A stretch of DNA of 27,398 bases from Entrophospora sp. SA101 (GCA_958430865.1 CAUDNR010001079.1:11113-38510), one strand, 5' to 3'. Positions 1-10,449 are shown, counted from the stretch's first letter. The notes: generated by a model from the sequence alone, not told the origin. A program made the numbers and translations.

Positions 1-334
1 AAAAATTTCATATGTTATAATCTAAGATCCTCCGATTCTCTGTTATAATTTTCATCATATAATTTTGGCTACTTTTTATTAAAAACAATATTTTTACCAA
101 CCGCCGTTTTTTTCTTAACACCCTGTAGATGTTAACGATATAATTCATTTCAACCAATCAGATTTTGACTTTTTCATAAATAAAGAAATTTGATTGGTCC
201 TTAAAAACTTAAATTTAAATTTTCTATACCATTTTAATATAAATTAAAATATTATGAGAGAAAATGCTACAAATTACCTTTAACGTAAAGAAAGAAATTT
301 ATTTTTGACAATTTTTAATTAGAATTTAATTTAA
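1..334. other. AT-rich non-coding stretch
   Basis: No reading frame or RNA gene is recognisable. Two CCAAT-type words face each other (CCAATCA near 154 and TGATTGG near 191) and could form a weak hairpin or be chance. The stretch precedes a helicase fragment, so it may be decayed upstream helicase or intron sequence. Confidence 0.4.
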
Positions 335-667
335 ATCAACAATCGAATTGATTGTTATACACTAAAATATTACTTTGATATCAATGAAAGCCCTGCATCA
401 AGACAACAATTTCCTCTGCAAAATGCCTTCGCTCTTACTGTGCACAAAACCCAGGGATTAACATTACCTCATGCAACTGTCAGCATCGATGAAAATATGT
501 TCGCACCTGGTCAAGTATATGTAGCCATGAGCAGAGTGCCTTCTTGGGATTCACTTAGAATCTTAGATTTTGACTTTTCTAATATAAAAACTGATCAATC
601 TGTAATTCAGGAGTATGCAAGATTGAAAAATGTAAACCAAAGAGGTCTTGGCCAATTAATTAATTAA
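335..667 (+). pseudogene. PIF1-like DNA helicase, C-terminal fragment
   Basis: The plus frame is open from 335 to a TAA at 665-667 and ends like a PIF1-family helicase. The conserved block QNAFALTVHKTQGLTLP (codons around 419-472) is followed by GQVYVAMSRV and a short tail. In PIF1 and Helitron helicases these blocks form the last ATPase motifs, where the arginine of SR contacts ATP. The Walker A and B motifs and everything else N-terminal are absent, and a stop (332-334) lies just upstream, so this is a remnant of about 110 codons. Helitron-borne and free-standing PIF1 genes are both common in such genomes, and this piece alone cannot tell which it came from. No initiating ATG is visible; GTG at 440 lies inside the conserved block and is not a start. 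Confidence 0.85.
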
Positions 668-844
668 TATATATATTAAATATGAGAATCACAGATTTTT
701 TTTTGTATTACACATATTATTAATAAAGTTCAAAAAAGCTCACTGCGCATCCTCTGCTAAAATCTTGTTATTCAAATATTTATTTTGAGTAAGCAAAACA
801 AAGACTAAATTTGTTGGATTTTCATCAACATAAATATGTGGTGT

Positions 845-1008
845 CAAATTAACGATTCGTTTATTTTTATTTGGACGTGTACTGTGCAATATGAATTAAA
901 ATAAAAAAATCAAATGAATTGATATTTGAATATAATAACAGTCAATAAAAAATGCGGTCTTTTTTCTTTAACTCTTTGTAGTTGAATCAATCAACCCAAT
1001 TAAAAATA
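845..1008 (+). promoter_or_regulatory. Shared upstream region of the kelch genes
   Basis: The region resembles the DNA upstream of the second kelch gene (about 8997-9133). Shared blocks are AATTAACGA(A)TTCGTTT, AACAGTCAATAAAAA, TG(C/T)GGTCTTTTTT, and a TAG followed by TTGAATCAATC just before the start codons. The last block resembles a 3' splice site, so a 5'UTR intron is possible. Conservation between the tandem paralogues suggests the promoter was duplicated with the gene. No TATA box is assigned. Confidence 0.4.
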
Positions 1009-2832
1009 ATGACATTTAAAAAAAATTTTTTAATATTTTTAATATTGCTCAAATGCTTATTTTTAGTAAATTCAACTCCAGCCGATCCAAGATATGTACA
1101 TGCCACCGTTGTGGTTAACAATAATTTATATGTTATGGGTGGTTTCTCTAATGGTCTACCATCAAGAGAATTTTTTTCTCTTGATTTGTCACAACCATTT
1201 GATGCAACAACTCCACCATGGAAGGACTTAACTACAACTTCACCATTGCCAGTATCAATATCATGGGCTAAAGCTAGTTCCAACACAAATAATGATACAA
1301 TATTTTTATTTGGTGGTGTTATGAATAATACTGTAACTGGTGATTATAATTTGAAAAGTGTGGTTTACACCCATGATTTTAAAAGCAACCAATGGTTAGT
1401 AAACTCACCTGCTTTTCAAGGAGTGGCACCTGAAACACGTAGAGAATTTGCAAGTGTTAGTGATCCATTGACTGGCAAATTATATATTCATGGCGGACTA
1501 TATGATCTGAGTGTTCCTACTAACATTTATTTTAACAACTTTTTTATTCTGGATGGAAATAATTTATCCTGGAGTCAAATTGGAAAAACTGGTCCAAACA
1601 TCCCACCTTCTAGAATTGACCATGCTGCTGTATTAATTGCTAATGGAGTAATTGTTTTTATTGGTGGAAGAGAATACTCTATTACTCCTAAGGCTTCTAT
1701 AACTGCAGTTCCCATGAATAAGGTAATAAATAATAACTATAATAATTAATAAAAAATGTGTAGTTATTAATTTAATATTAATTTATTATTTATTTAAAAA
1801 AAGCTTACATTATATGATACTAAAACTGACACTTGGGATTTAATGGTAATTATTAATTTAATATGAGAAATTTATTTTAATTGGAAAATCTTAATCATTT
1901 TTTTGTATTGATCAGACTACAGTTGGTGGTCTAGATATTAATTCCCGCATTGGACATACAGCTGTATATGGTAAATAATAATAATTATTATTTGTTTGTT
2001 TCTTATCATCATTTAAAAAAATCTTTCATTTTATATATTTATTTCTTAGCTGCTAATGGTCAAATAATAGTCTATGGGGGATGCACACCTGCATTAGAAC
2101 TAACACCTACTCCTGAATTAGCTGTATTAGACACAACTATAAAACCTTTTAAATGGATCACACCTCCAGTAACAACACCAGAGGCTCCTATCAACTCAGT
2201 TACACACCATCAAGCAGACTTAATTGGAGATTATATGGTGGTAACATTTGGTGAATAAATAAATTAATTATAAAATAATGATGTATGTGTATATATTAAA
2301 TCATTTATGTATCTTAGGTAATATAACAAATAAGTTTGGGCCACTTCTTAAAGCAAGTAATTCAATTCAAATACTTAATATAGTTGATTACAAATGGGTA
2401 AAATCATTTCCTGGTCTGTCTCCTAGCAGTAAAACATCATCAACAACAGCACTTAGTCCTACAACAATTCTAGCAACTGTGGTTTCAGTTGGTTTTGCTT
2501 TGATTATTGCTGCATCAATTGGTATTTTCCTTTTATATCATAGGAATAGACAAAAAAAGAATGCACAAGAATTATCATCAATTAAGGATGCTTCATCATC
2601 AGCTCATAGCATACAAATGATATCTTCTCCTTCTCCTCCTTCTCCTCCCCCTTCTTCTTCTTCTTCTCAAAATAGTCCACCTGATTTGGCTCAACAACAG
2701 CAATTACAATTATTGCAACAACAGCAGCAGCCACAACAACTTCGAACATTACAACAGCATTTACTACAGCGACAATTAATGTTGGGAAATTATGCTAATC
2801 AATCACCTCCTCCAACTTCAAATTTACAATAA
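1009..2832 (+). CDS. Kelch-repeat single-pass membrane protein, five exons
   Basis: Exons inferred from GT-AG borders and frame are 1009-1722, 1804-1845, 1916-1970, 2050-2250 and 2318-2832, joining in phase to about 508 residues. The ATG at 1009 is chosen because the paralogue starts at the equivalent codon (9134); the frame continues upstream but without ATG. Residues 1-22 form a hydrophobic signal peptide. Kelch motifs follow: YVHATVVVNNNLYVMGG, DTIFLFGG, KLYIHGG, DHAAVLIANGVIVFIGG, RIGHTAVY and IIVYGG, as expected for a beta-propeller. A hydrophobic helix (about residues 386-411) precedes HRNRQKK, giving an outside propeller and inside tail. The tail is low complexity: Ser/Pro runs, then glutamine runs. 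The family is common in AM fungi; the ligand is unknown. The ORF ends at TAA 2830-2832, but coding-like sequence follows, so the tail may be shortened by mutation. Confidence 0.85.
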
Positions 2833-3075
2833 CTTTCTAATACTATGGATCCAAATTTACAACCAGGATTAGAGAAAAGTAATCCAGATTTAAATAATAC
2901 TCCAATAAATCAAACACACACCAATATGTCTACAACAAATCAAGAAATTTATAATGATAATGATGGTAATAATATAATATCATGAGGTTCAGTAATAAAA
3001 TACCCATTAGTAACAAATTCATCCATACAACAATCCATGCAATATGATGGCCCACAACTACCTCCTCAAAATTAA
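2833..3075 (+). pseudogene. Orphaned tail of the kelch gene
   Basis: Directly after the TAA at 2830-2832 the same frame stays open for 50 codons to TGA (2983-2985), then for 29 more to TAA (3073-3075). Composition matches the preceding cytosolic tail (Asn, Gln, Pro, Thr rich) and it closes with GPQLPPQN, which looks like a genuine C-terminus. The simplest reading is that the ancestral protein was about 80 residues longer and two nonsense changes shortened it. Readthrough or sequencing error are alternatives. Confidence 0.6.
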
Positions 3076-3121
3076 TAACAATAATAAATTGATTTTTTCT
3101 ATTGAATTTTCTTTATCAGTA

Positions 3122-4093
3122 TAGTACATGCCACAATAACCCATCAAATAAAAATTGTCCAACTTTAAAGCCTAAAAAAGAAAATATTGTGTGCTTATCA
3201 AAAAATTAATTGAGACGATATTTGTTAGCTTTTGACTAGTTTCACAATCTATTGTCAAGACAATTAAAAAATAATTATTGGTTCAGGAGTTATAAGCTTT
3301 TGAAAATCATGTAATTTTTATATGTTATATAAAATTTTCCAAATTTGAAAACATGTAATTTTGGCCCACCTCAAGTCACACATAAAAATATTTTTTTTAA
3401 TTCTGGTAAATCATGCGATATAATTCATCCATAAAATTAAACAAAAAATCTTAAAAAATTTCACGCGTTTTTTTATAATAATAATTGCATTGAATTTATG
3501 AATATAAAATAATCACATTCAAGTTTTTTGTTTGAAGTTTCTCTTGAAGGAGCTTTGACTTGTTGTGCTAGACATATCTTAGCAACCCAAGATGATTTTA
3601 AAAACCAAAAACCCTTACTTCAAGAATTAATTGAAGAAAGAACATAAAGTCATCTTCTATCCAAAGTTTCACTGTGAGCTGAACTATATTGAAATGTATT
3701 TGGGGGCTGCTAAATGATATGTTAGGCAACATTTTAATTACACATGGAAAAGTCCTCAAGAGAATGTCCCCAATGCTTTTGATTCTATATCACTGAAACA
3801 AAATTAGTAAGTATGTGGTGAGAGCCTCAAGATTTAAGGATTGCTACAGGAAAGGATTAACAGTACTACAGGCCGAATATATTGTAAAAAAATATAAGTC
3901 ACATAAAAGGACTCCAGACAATGTGATAGATGAATTAGATGAATTAAACTAATAATATTTTTGATCGACATCTTTAATCGTGCCATGTTACCTCAAATCA
4001 AATTTGTAATGAAAGTAATAAAAAAAATTCAAAGTTTTTTGTGAATTTGAAACATTTTGCGCAGCATTTGATGGGTTATAGTGGCGTGCACCG
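3122..4093. mobile_element. Tc1/mariner-like deletion derivative, 972 bp
   Basis: The left end (from 3122) and the reverse complement of the right end (to 4093) share an inverted repeat of about 28 bp ending in the core TAACCCATCAAAT, with only a few mismatches. Each end is flanked by TA (3120-3121 and 4094-4095), the target duplication typical of Tc1/mariner elements. Inside is only the C-terminal part of a transposase, on the plus strand, so the copy is non-autonomous. It sits about 45 bp after the kelch tail. Confidence 0.75.
3546..3952 (+). pseudogene. DDE transposase C-terminal remnant
   Basis: Three frames carry pieces of one DDE-superfamily endonuclease: CCARHILATQDDF from 3546, then after a frameshift near 3645 FYPKFHCELNYIE with a following GAAK, then after another shift near 3807 a block with YVVRASRF and RKGLTVLQAEYIVKKY, ending at TAA 3950-3952. 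The glutamate in ELNYIE is the expected third catalytic acid of DDE_3-type transposases. The first two aspartates lie in the missing N-terminal part. TGA replaces a codon after GAAK near 3713. It lies inside the 972-bp TIR element and cannot make an active enzyme. Confidence 0.75.
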
Positions 4094-4095
4094 TA

Positions 4096-4455
4096 CAAAA
4101 GATTTTAATTAATTAATAATAATAATATATTAATTTTTTTTTTTAGAATTATTCTTACCATTCTTATTATCAATTGATTGAATTATATTTGATTAAATAT
4201 ATAATTATATAAAAGTTGATTTGTTGATGAAAAGGAAATAGAAAAACAAAACATCTTTACTAATTCATTATAAAATAAAAACTTTAAGTTGGATTGCATT
4301 ATGTTTAAAGCTTCAAATGTTTCGGTTTGGTTTTTCAGTTTTTCAGTTTACATTGATCAGACATTCTAAACTTGTTAATTACGTAAATTATATATTAACT
4401 TCACAAAAAAATTATAATAACTTGTAGCTTGTTTTAGCAAATGTGTTGTGAAGTA
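4096..4455. other. AT-rich spacer between two elements
   Basis: Poly-A, poly-T and TAAT runs without a supported reading frame, RNA gene or repeat. It separates the TIR element from the CGACGAAA element. Confidence 0.4.
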
Positions 4456-4775
4456 GGGGTCTGACTCATTTCGTCGACACCCATTTCGTCGAAAGTTTGT
4501 TTCGTCGCAAAAAAAAAACTTCATTAAACAAATTTCTCCTCACACTTCCCACACACTCCGCTTTCCTCACCTAATTTTTTAACTAACTTCCCACACTCCT
4601 CACATCTAATTCGTTCGGTCTTTGGCTCGAGGATGAAATAATTTTCGACGAAATGAACATTAGATGAAACGAACATTAGATGAAACGAACTTTCGACAAA
4701 ACGAACTTTCGACGAAATGGGTGTCGACGAAATGATTGTCGACGAAATAATTTTCGACGAAGTAAACGCGACCGG
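4456..4775. mobile_element. Inverted-repeat element made of CGACGAAA words
   Basis: A 41-bp arm at 4467-4507 matches the reverse complement of 4694-4734 at 39 of 41 bases. Both arms contain the phrase CATTTCGTCGACACCC. The word TTTCGTCG or its complement CGACGAAA recurs about nine times, denser on the right, where more copies follow to about 4763. The outermost ends (GGGGTC on the left and GACCGG on the right) may be the true termini. The middle is a CT-rich linker (4530-4610). No coding capacity is visible, so it is a MITE-like or foldback element. The superfamily is not assigned because I see no clear target duplication. Confidence 0.65.
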
Positions 4776-4896
4776 AAAAAAAAAAATTAGTTACGCGGAA
4801 ATTTTTTTTTTGAATTCAAACCCAAACCTTAACTTTTATTATTATATTATTATTATTAAACAACACTACTCAGAAACTTCAATTTTTTAATTTAAA

Positions 4897-7800
4897 ATGA
4901 ACAAATCACCAAAAAATTTGAAGATTCTATCTGTGAAGAAGGTATGCATCATATATACATAATCTTTTGCTTATTTCAATTACTCAAAAAATTATACATT
5001 CAATTAAATAACTATAGATTCTGGCACATTTTCTACTCAAATCAAGATAATGGTAATCTAATTATATACAATTTGACTAAATCTTATTGTATTATATAAT
5101 TTTTTTTAGGTGAAAATTATCCACATTGGCCTTGTGGAAACACTATTTATAAATATAAAGAGAAACCAAGAGATTGGATTCAGATTGGTTGGGCTTTAAA
5201 TAGTGTTGAATCAAAAAAAAACAGACCCACATATAATGCTCAAATTAATGTTAAAAAATGTTTTGGTACAATTCAATGCGAACAATGTAATGCTCAAACT
5301 AGACCAAAAAACAAAAAACATGGGAAAAGAGTAGAAGAGCAACTTGATAAAGGTTGCCCAGTACCTACATGTGATGGTATATATATTAATTTATTAATTA
5401 AATATAGATTTTAAATATAACTTAAATAATAATGTATTTCATATTTTTTGATTCATTTTTAGGTTCTTTACAATAGATCCAGTGTATTGTGAGTTGTAAA
5501 TTCATCACATTAGAAGAACCTGACGAAAACGGCTTTAGTTATTATTTATTACACTATGGGCATCATAGTCATTACAAATGTTTGCAAAATAAGCCATTTA
5601 ATCAAGAAAAAGATCAATTAAAAAAACATGTCTCTGCAGCACCTGAAACCTTGCCCAAAAAAATGCGAGACAATCCTTGGATAATAACAACCCACTTGCT
5701 TCAGTTAAAAAAATATCCGAAGCATTTTCAAACACTGATGGAATTGCTTATTATTGTTGACAAATAATCAATGAAGAAAACATCATCAACAAAACAGCTC
5801 ACCGACATGGAGACAATTTCATCTTGGACATTTTACAATTTCAACAAGACCATCCAAATTTTATTAGAAAGGCTAATTTTACCAACAAAGGTGTAATTAT
5901 GTTACAGTCAGATTGGATGCAACAACAAGGCTTTTCAATGAATAACTTTCCAGGCTAAGGTTGTGGGCGAAACCTCCTTAGTAATTGCTGAAACCACGGC
6001 AAAAATATATTAAATCTTATCAAAAATCCTGTTGAAACTATGCCGAAATGGCGAAACCTCAAAATGCGAAACTCTGCCGAAACTCTAATAAACAATTAAC
6101 GTGTAACCTGCCGAAACCCTGCTGATTGATTTCTGGATGAGTTTTGGCAAGCAACCTTATTCCAGGCATTATTACAGATAGCACTTACAAATATTTTTCA
6201 AATGCTTTTTTGTTGTCCAGGTGCATAAAAATTTTTGAATTGAAAGATTTTAATAAAACCGACTTTATTATTCATTGCTCATTTATTTTAATTTGAACAA
6301 TAGTTCTTTATATTGCCCTCTTCTTGAAAGATGGATACCAATTCTGATAACAGTAATTTTAAGGGAGGAAAAAGTCCACTGTAAAGAGCACTTTAAATAC
6401 TTATTTCAATGGATTGATGAATATTGTGAAAGTGAAACCAAAAATTGTGACAATTTTTATGCACAAGTTATAGATTTTAGCATGGCTGGAAAAAGAGAAT
6501 TCATTGATACATTCATTGGGCATAAATTGGAAAAAATCAAGTATCTTTGTATTCTAAAGTTCTCTTAGATTCACATAAAACTATATTGGAAAAGAAGCAC
6601 TGGCCTTCTTAAAGGATGTCAGGAGCATTACAAACAATTTGTAACAAGAATTGCATGAAATAATGCAATCATAAAACATGAAGATTCAACAACATTTCAA
6701 TCAATGACATTAAAGCTCTTAAAAATCAATTTTGAAAATTTTTTTGAAAAAGTTGGAGATACAAGAAAATTGGCCAAATTCCATTACCTGGCTGGAATAG
6801 ACCAATGCAGTTAAAATCATTTTCCTTGCATTAAGTACTATGGATGAAGGTTTATACAAAAAATTACCAGGTTCAACTAATGTCCAAGAATCAATGCATT
6901 CTCAATACTATATGTGTGGAGCTACAAATCAATCCAATAACAGGTATTTAATAAAACTTAATTAATTAATTGATATTCCAAATAAATATTTATCTTAAAT
7001 TTATTTCAATTAGGTCTTGAAAATCTCTTGTTGTTTGTGATGTCCTTGGAGGTAGATTATAAGAATAAAAGTAAAGGCCATTCTTTGAAGTATGGTGAAG
7101 AAGAACAATGGAAAAAAGTTGCTGGATTATATGGCACCACCAAACCATCCAGGGGAAAAAGATCCAAAGGTGCTGGTGTAAATAATCGTAGACCACCAGA
7201 TACTACTGAGGTTCTTTTGAAAAACTAGTCTTCTAAGAACATTGATAAAGATAATGAAGATTTAAATGTTCCTAATAAAAAATAACAGAAACAGAAAACA
7301 ATCGAACTTCCAAAAAAGTATCAACCCTATCTGCATTGGGGTAATCCCAAGTAACTCTGGACTAAAAAAATTATATACAGGTTTTACCATTTGAGACACT
7401 GTCAATACTCCAGGAACTAAAAATGTAAAATCTACTTTTAATGAAGCTTGTGAAATTGTTCATCACCATGTTCTAGAAAAAAAATGGCAAGAAGATAACC
7501 AATTTGGATCATTAACTCATTGGTTTGAAAATGTTACTTTAGAAGAAAAAGAATCAACAAAGCTTATGTCACAATTTTGTGTCCTTGGATTACGAATATG
7601 GTCATGTAAATCTGGCCATGTCAAAATTGCTCCAACACCTATTAAACCACTATTTCCAATAAATGGAAATGATGAATTTGGTAGCTCTTTTTTTGAAGAT
7701 AATCCAAATCTAATAGGTCAAGTCTCTACGTTATTTGCAGAAAAGAATCAACTAATTAATAAAATATTCCAGATCAACCTTGTCCTTATAACCATGCAAA

Positions 7801-8523
7801 TCTTTATCAATGTATTAATCAAGAAATATCCTATGAAGAATATATAATCTTTTGACCACATACCTTAATATTTGAAATAACTCAAAGAGATGGTCAAAAT
7901 TATAATTCATCTCATCAATTAGACTTCCCTTTTCAGTTTTGTTATGAAGAAAATAACATTCCTATAGAATATATATTGACAGCATTTTTACAATGAAGTA
8001 ATTTGAAGCTTTAATGATCAAAGTGGTGTTTATAAATATGATGACTTAAATGAAGGAATGGCAGTATTAGAATCGAAAGGTTTGACTTCCTGATCAGGAA
8101 ATAAACCACAAACTGCATTGGTTGCTTATAGATTAAAGGATTCTAATAGTCACTCTATTTATTCTAATAACAAAGCAAGTTAGTATTAGAATGATTAATT
8201 AATTAATAAATAATCAATAAAATAATTAATAAACAAATAAATAACAACATCTATTTGCAGAAACTTTACTGGAAAAATTAAACAGATATAATGTAAAAAT
8301 TCTAAATGAAGAAACTCTTTCAGGAATAAAATTTCTATAAAAAATACATGATTTTCCTGTCACTTATCAAATGACTTTAATATATCATGCATTTTTTCTA
8401 GTAATTGAATATTTTTGGGATAAAGGTCACCAATATTACAATACTAACAATGAAGGTGAAGATGATGAAACAATTCAAAAGGAGTCTGAACCTGATTCAT
8501 ATAATAAAAAATATAACAATTAA
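4897..8523 (+). pseudogene. Mutator-like (MULE) transposase with GCM/WRKY-like zinc finger, decayed
   Basis: Coding pieces with intact-looking splice sites run from about 4897. One exon (5110-5376) encodes NYPHWPCGN and the cysteine blocks CFGTIQCEQC and GCPVPTCDG. The next (from 5463) gives HYGHHSH, together a C-C-C-H-H finger of the WRKY-GCM1 kind found in MULEs. ITDSTYKYF (about 6170) supplies a first catalytic aspartate. RWIPILITVI and HFKYLFQWIDEY, then AQVIDFSMAG (second aspartate), match the MULE core. C-terminal blocks continue with HWGNP, QFGSLTHWFENVTLEEK and WSCKSGHVK, ending at TAA 8521-8523. Decay includes TAG 5473-5475, a frameshift near 5735, another near 6300, stops near 7228 and 7285, and a MITE at 5956-6159. 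No terminal inverted repeats were found. The MULE assignment rests on recalled motifs. Confidence 0.7.
5956..6159. mobile_element. hAT-like MITE, 204 bp, copy A
   Basis: The element begins TAAGGTTG and ends CAACCTTA, with degenerate pairing further in. It is flanked by the perfect 8-bp duplication TTCCAGGC (5948-5955 and 6160-6167). Taking out the element and one duplication restores a continuous transposase frame (NNFPG then IITDSTY), so it landed in an exon. Inside, CGAAAC and CCGAAAC words recur. A relative lies at 17700-17892. The 8-bp duplication is typical of hAT elements. Confidence 0.85.
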
Positions 8524-8996
8524 TTAATTCATTGCAACTCGCAACTATTTTATTACATGATAATATATTATATTTCACTAGACCTAAAATTGACACCTCT
8601 ATAGTTCATTGTAGTAGTAGAATTAGAAAAAATAAAAAAAATAAATTATTGTGTATAAATTATTATTTATTTTATGTATTAATAGTATATCAAAAAAAAA
8701 AAATAAAAAACCGCCATCAAAAAATTTTTTTTGCAGGTCCCCGTCCCCTGTGCTTTTCACCATCATAATCAAATCTAGAAAAGGACAGGCGAGTGGCATA
8801 GGCGATATTAATATGCGAAAAATCATGAAAAGCACAGGGGACAGGCGAATTTTGCAGATCCCTGCACCCTATGCTTTTCTAGCATCCCTTTTAGTGAATG
8901 TAGCTGAGGAAGAAAGGAAAATTCCAGTTCTACACTTGAAATGCGATTTCATAAACAAAACACCACATATTATGATGAAAATCCAACAAATTTAGT
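8524..8996. other. Non-coding spacer with inverted-repeat fragment
   Basis: Open frames here read through A-runs and resemble no family. The stretch separates the MULE remnant from the upstream region of the second kelch gene. It contains the inverted repeat listed separately and, from about 8990, the start of the DNA shared with the first kelch gene. Confidence 0.4.
8743..8883. repeat. GC-rich repeat in three orientations
   Basis: GTCCCCTGTGCTTTTC (8743-8758) is repeated perfectly inverted at 8827-8842. A third, degenerate direct copy lies around 8862-8879 (CCTGCACCCTATGCTTTT). GC content stands out from the surroundings. It may be a MITE fragment; no target duplication was found. Confidence 0.5.
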
Positions 8997-9133
8997 TAAA
9001 TTAACGAATTCGTTTGTTACTACTATTTTACAAATTAAAAATTTTATTTTGAATATACAGTATATAACAGTCAATAAAAATGTGGTCTTTTTTTTTTTCT
9101 AATTTTATAGTTGAATCAATCTAATTAAACATA

Positions 9134-9953
9134 ATGAACATCTTTTTAATATTTTTAATCTTGCTCAAATGCTTATTTTTGGTGGTAAGTTCAACTCCAA
9201 CTGACCCAAGATATGTACATGCTGCTGTTATTGTTAACAATAATTTATATGTTATGGGTGGTGGTGACTCTAATGATCAAGCATCAAAGGATTTTTTTTC
9301 TCTTGATTTGTCACAAACATTTGATACAACAACTCCACCATGGAAGGATTTAACTGAAACTTCACCATTGCCAGTATTTGCATCATGGGCTAAAGCTAGT
9401 TCCAACACTAATAATGATACAATATTTTTATTTGGTGGTCGTATGTATGATACTGTAACTGGTGAATATAATTTGAAAAGTGTGGTTTACACCGATGATT
9501 TTAAAAGCAACCAATGGTTAGTAAACCTACCTGCTTTTCAAGGAACTGCACCTGAAACACGTAGAGGATTTGCAAGTGTTAGTGATCCATTGACTGGCAA
9601 ATTATATATTCATGGTGGAGTAAATGATATGAATGTTACTACTGGTATTTTTTTTAATGATTTTTTTATTCTGGATGGAAATAATTTATCCTGGAGTAAA
9701 ATTGGAAAAACTGGCCTAAATATTCCACCTCCTAGAATTGACCATGCTGCTGTATTGATTGCTAATGGAGTAATTGTTTTTATTGGTGGAAGAGATTACT
9801 CTATTACTACAAAGGATCTAATTGCAGTTCCCATGAATAAGGTAATAAATAATAACTATAATAAATAATAAAAAATGTGTAGTTATTAATTTATTATTTA
9901 TTTGAAAAAAGCTTACATTATATGATACTAAAGCTGATACTTGGGATTTAATG
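9134..9953 (+). pseudogene. Second kelch-repeat gene, truncated by a retrotransposon
   Basis: Exon 1 (9134-9841) and exon 2 (9912-9953) match the first two exons of the gene at 1009 closely, including the signal peptide, the kelch motifs (YVHAAVIVNNNLYVMGG, KLYIHGG, FIGGRDYSI) and both splice junctions. Intron 1 is also alike. Intron 2 (from 9954) stays alignable up to TTTGTATT, about six bases before the expected acceptor, where the chromovirus LTR starts. Exons 3-5, with the last kelch motifs, membrane helix and tail, are nowhere in the window. The gene is a direct tandem paralogue about 8.1 kb from the first. A truncated, secreted 250-residue half-propeller could still be transcribed, but I treat it as broken. 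Confidence 0.85.
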
Positions 9954-10023
9954 GTAATTATTAATTTAATACAAGAAATTTATTTTAATTGGAAAATATA
10001 TTAATCATTAATTTGTATTTATC

Positions 10024-10425
10024 TGTAACAGTTCTTTTTCGTTAATTGCGAATATGAAATGTGGCACAGTAATACAAAATTTATTTCGCGTAACGCGTTA
10101 AATTAAAACGAAACGTTACAACTTTATTTATATATATTATCGTCATATTACTTATTATTTATATTATGTATTATTTATATTACTTATATTATTATTATTT
10201 ATATTATTTTCTTATGTATATGAGTTACAAATTAAGTGCTGCGGCTTTCCGGGAAGTTCTAAGATATTATTTTTATTTATTTAATTGTAATATTATATTA
10301 TGCATTTTTGTATAAAAAGATAAGCTTTCCGTAATTAATAAAGAATAACTTGTATAACTTGTATTTTTTTAATAATTAAAACCATTATATAGTATTTTGA
10401 CGTAAGGAAAAAGGGTTTCCTTACA
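10024..10425 (+). repeat. 5' LTR, 402 bp
   Basis: Starts TGTAAC and ends TTACA, so it has the TG...CA ends of LTRs. It carries a TATA-like TATAAAAAGA at 10311-10320 and an AATAAAG polyadenylation-like word shortly after. It is identical by eye to 15910-16312 except for seven instead of eight Ts in the run near 10364. Confidence 0.95.
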
Positions 10426-10428
10426 AGT

Positions 10429-10440
10429 TGGTAGCAGCGG
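10429..10440 (+). other. Primer binding site, tRNA-iMet-like
   Basis: TGGTAGCAGCGG lies three bases after the 5' LTR. TGG pairs with a tRNA CCA end, and TGGTAGC is what eukaryotic initiator methionine tRNAs would pair with. The species' own tRNA is not visible here, so the match further in is unchecked. Confidence 0.65.
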
Positions 10441-10449
10441 AAATTATAT

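Noticed and set aside
982..1008. Start of the first kelch protein at TTG 982
   Set aside because: TTG is not a likely start here; ATG 1009 matches the paralogue's start and is followed directly by the signal peptide.
987..1286. 99-codon minus-strand frame
   Set aside because: It is the shadow of the kelch exon on the other strand and resembles no protein.
8532..8995. Overlapping frames of 78, 70 and 114 codons
   Set aside because: They run through A-runs and an inverted repeat and show no conserved blocks.
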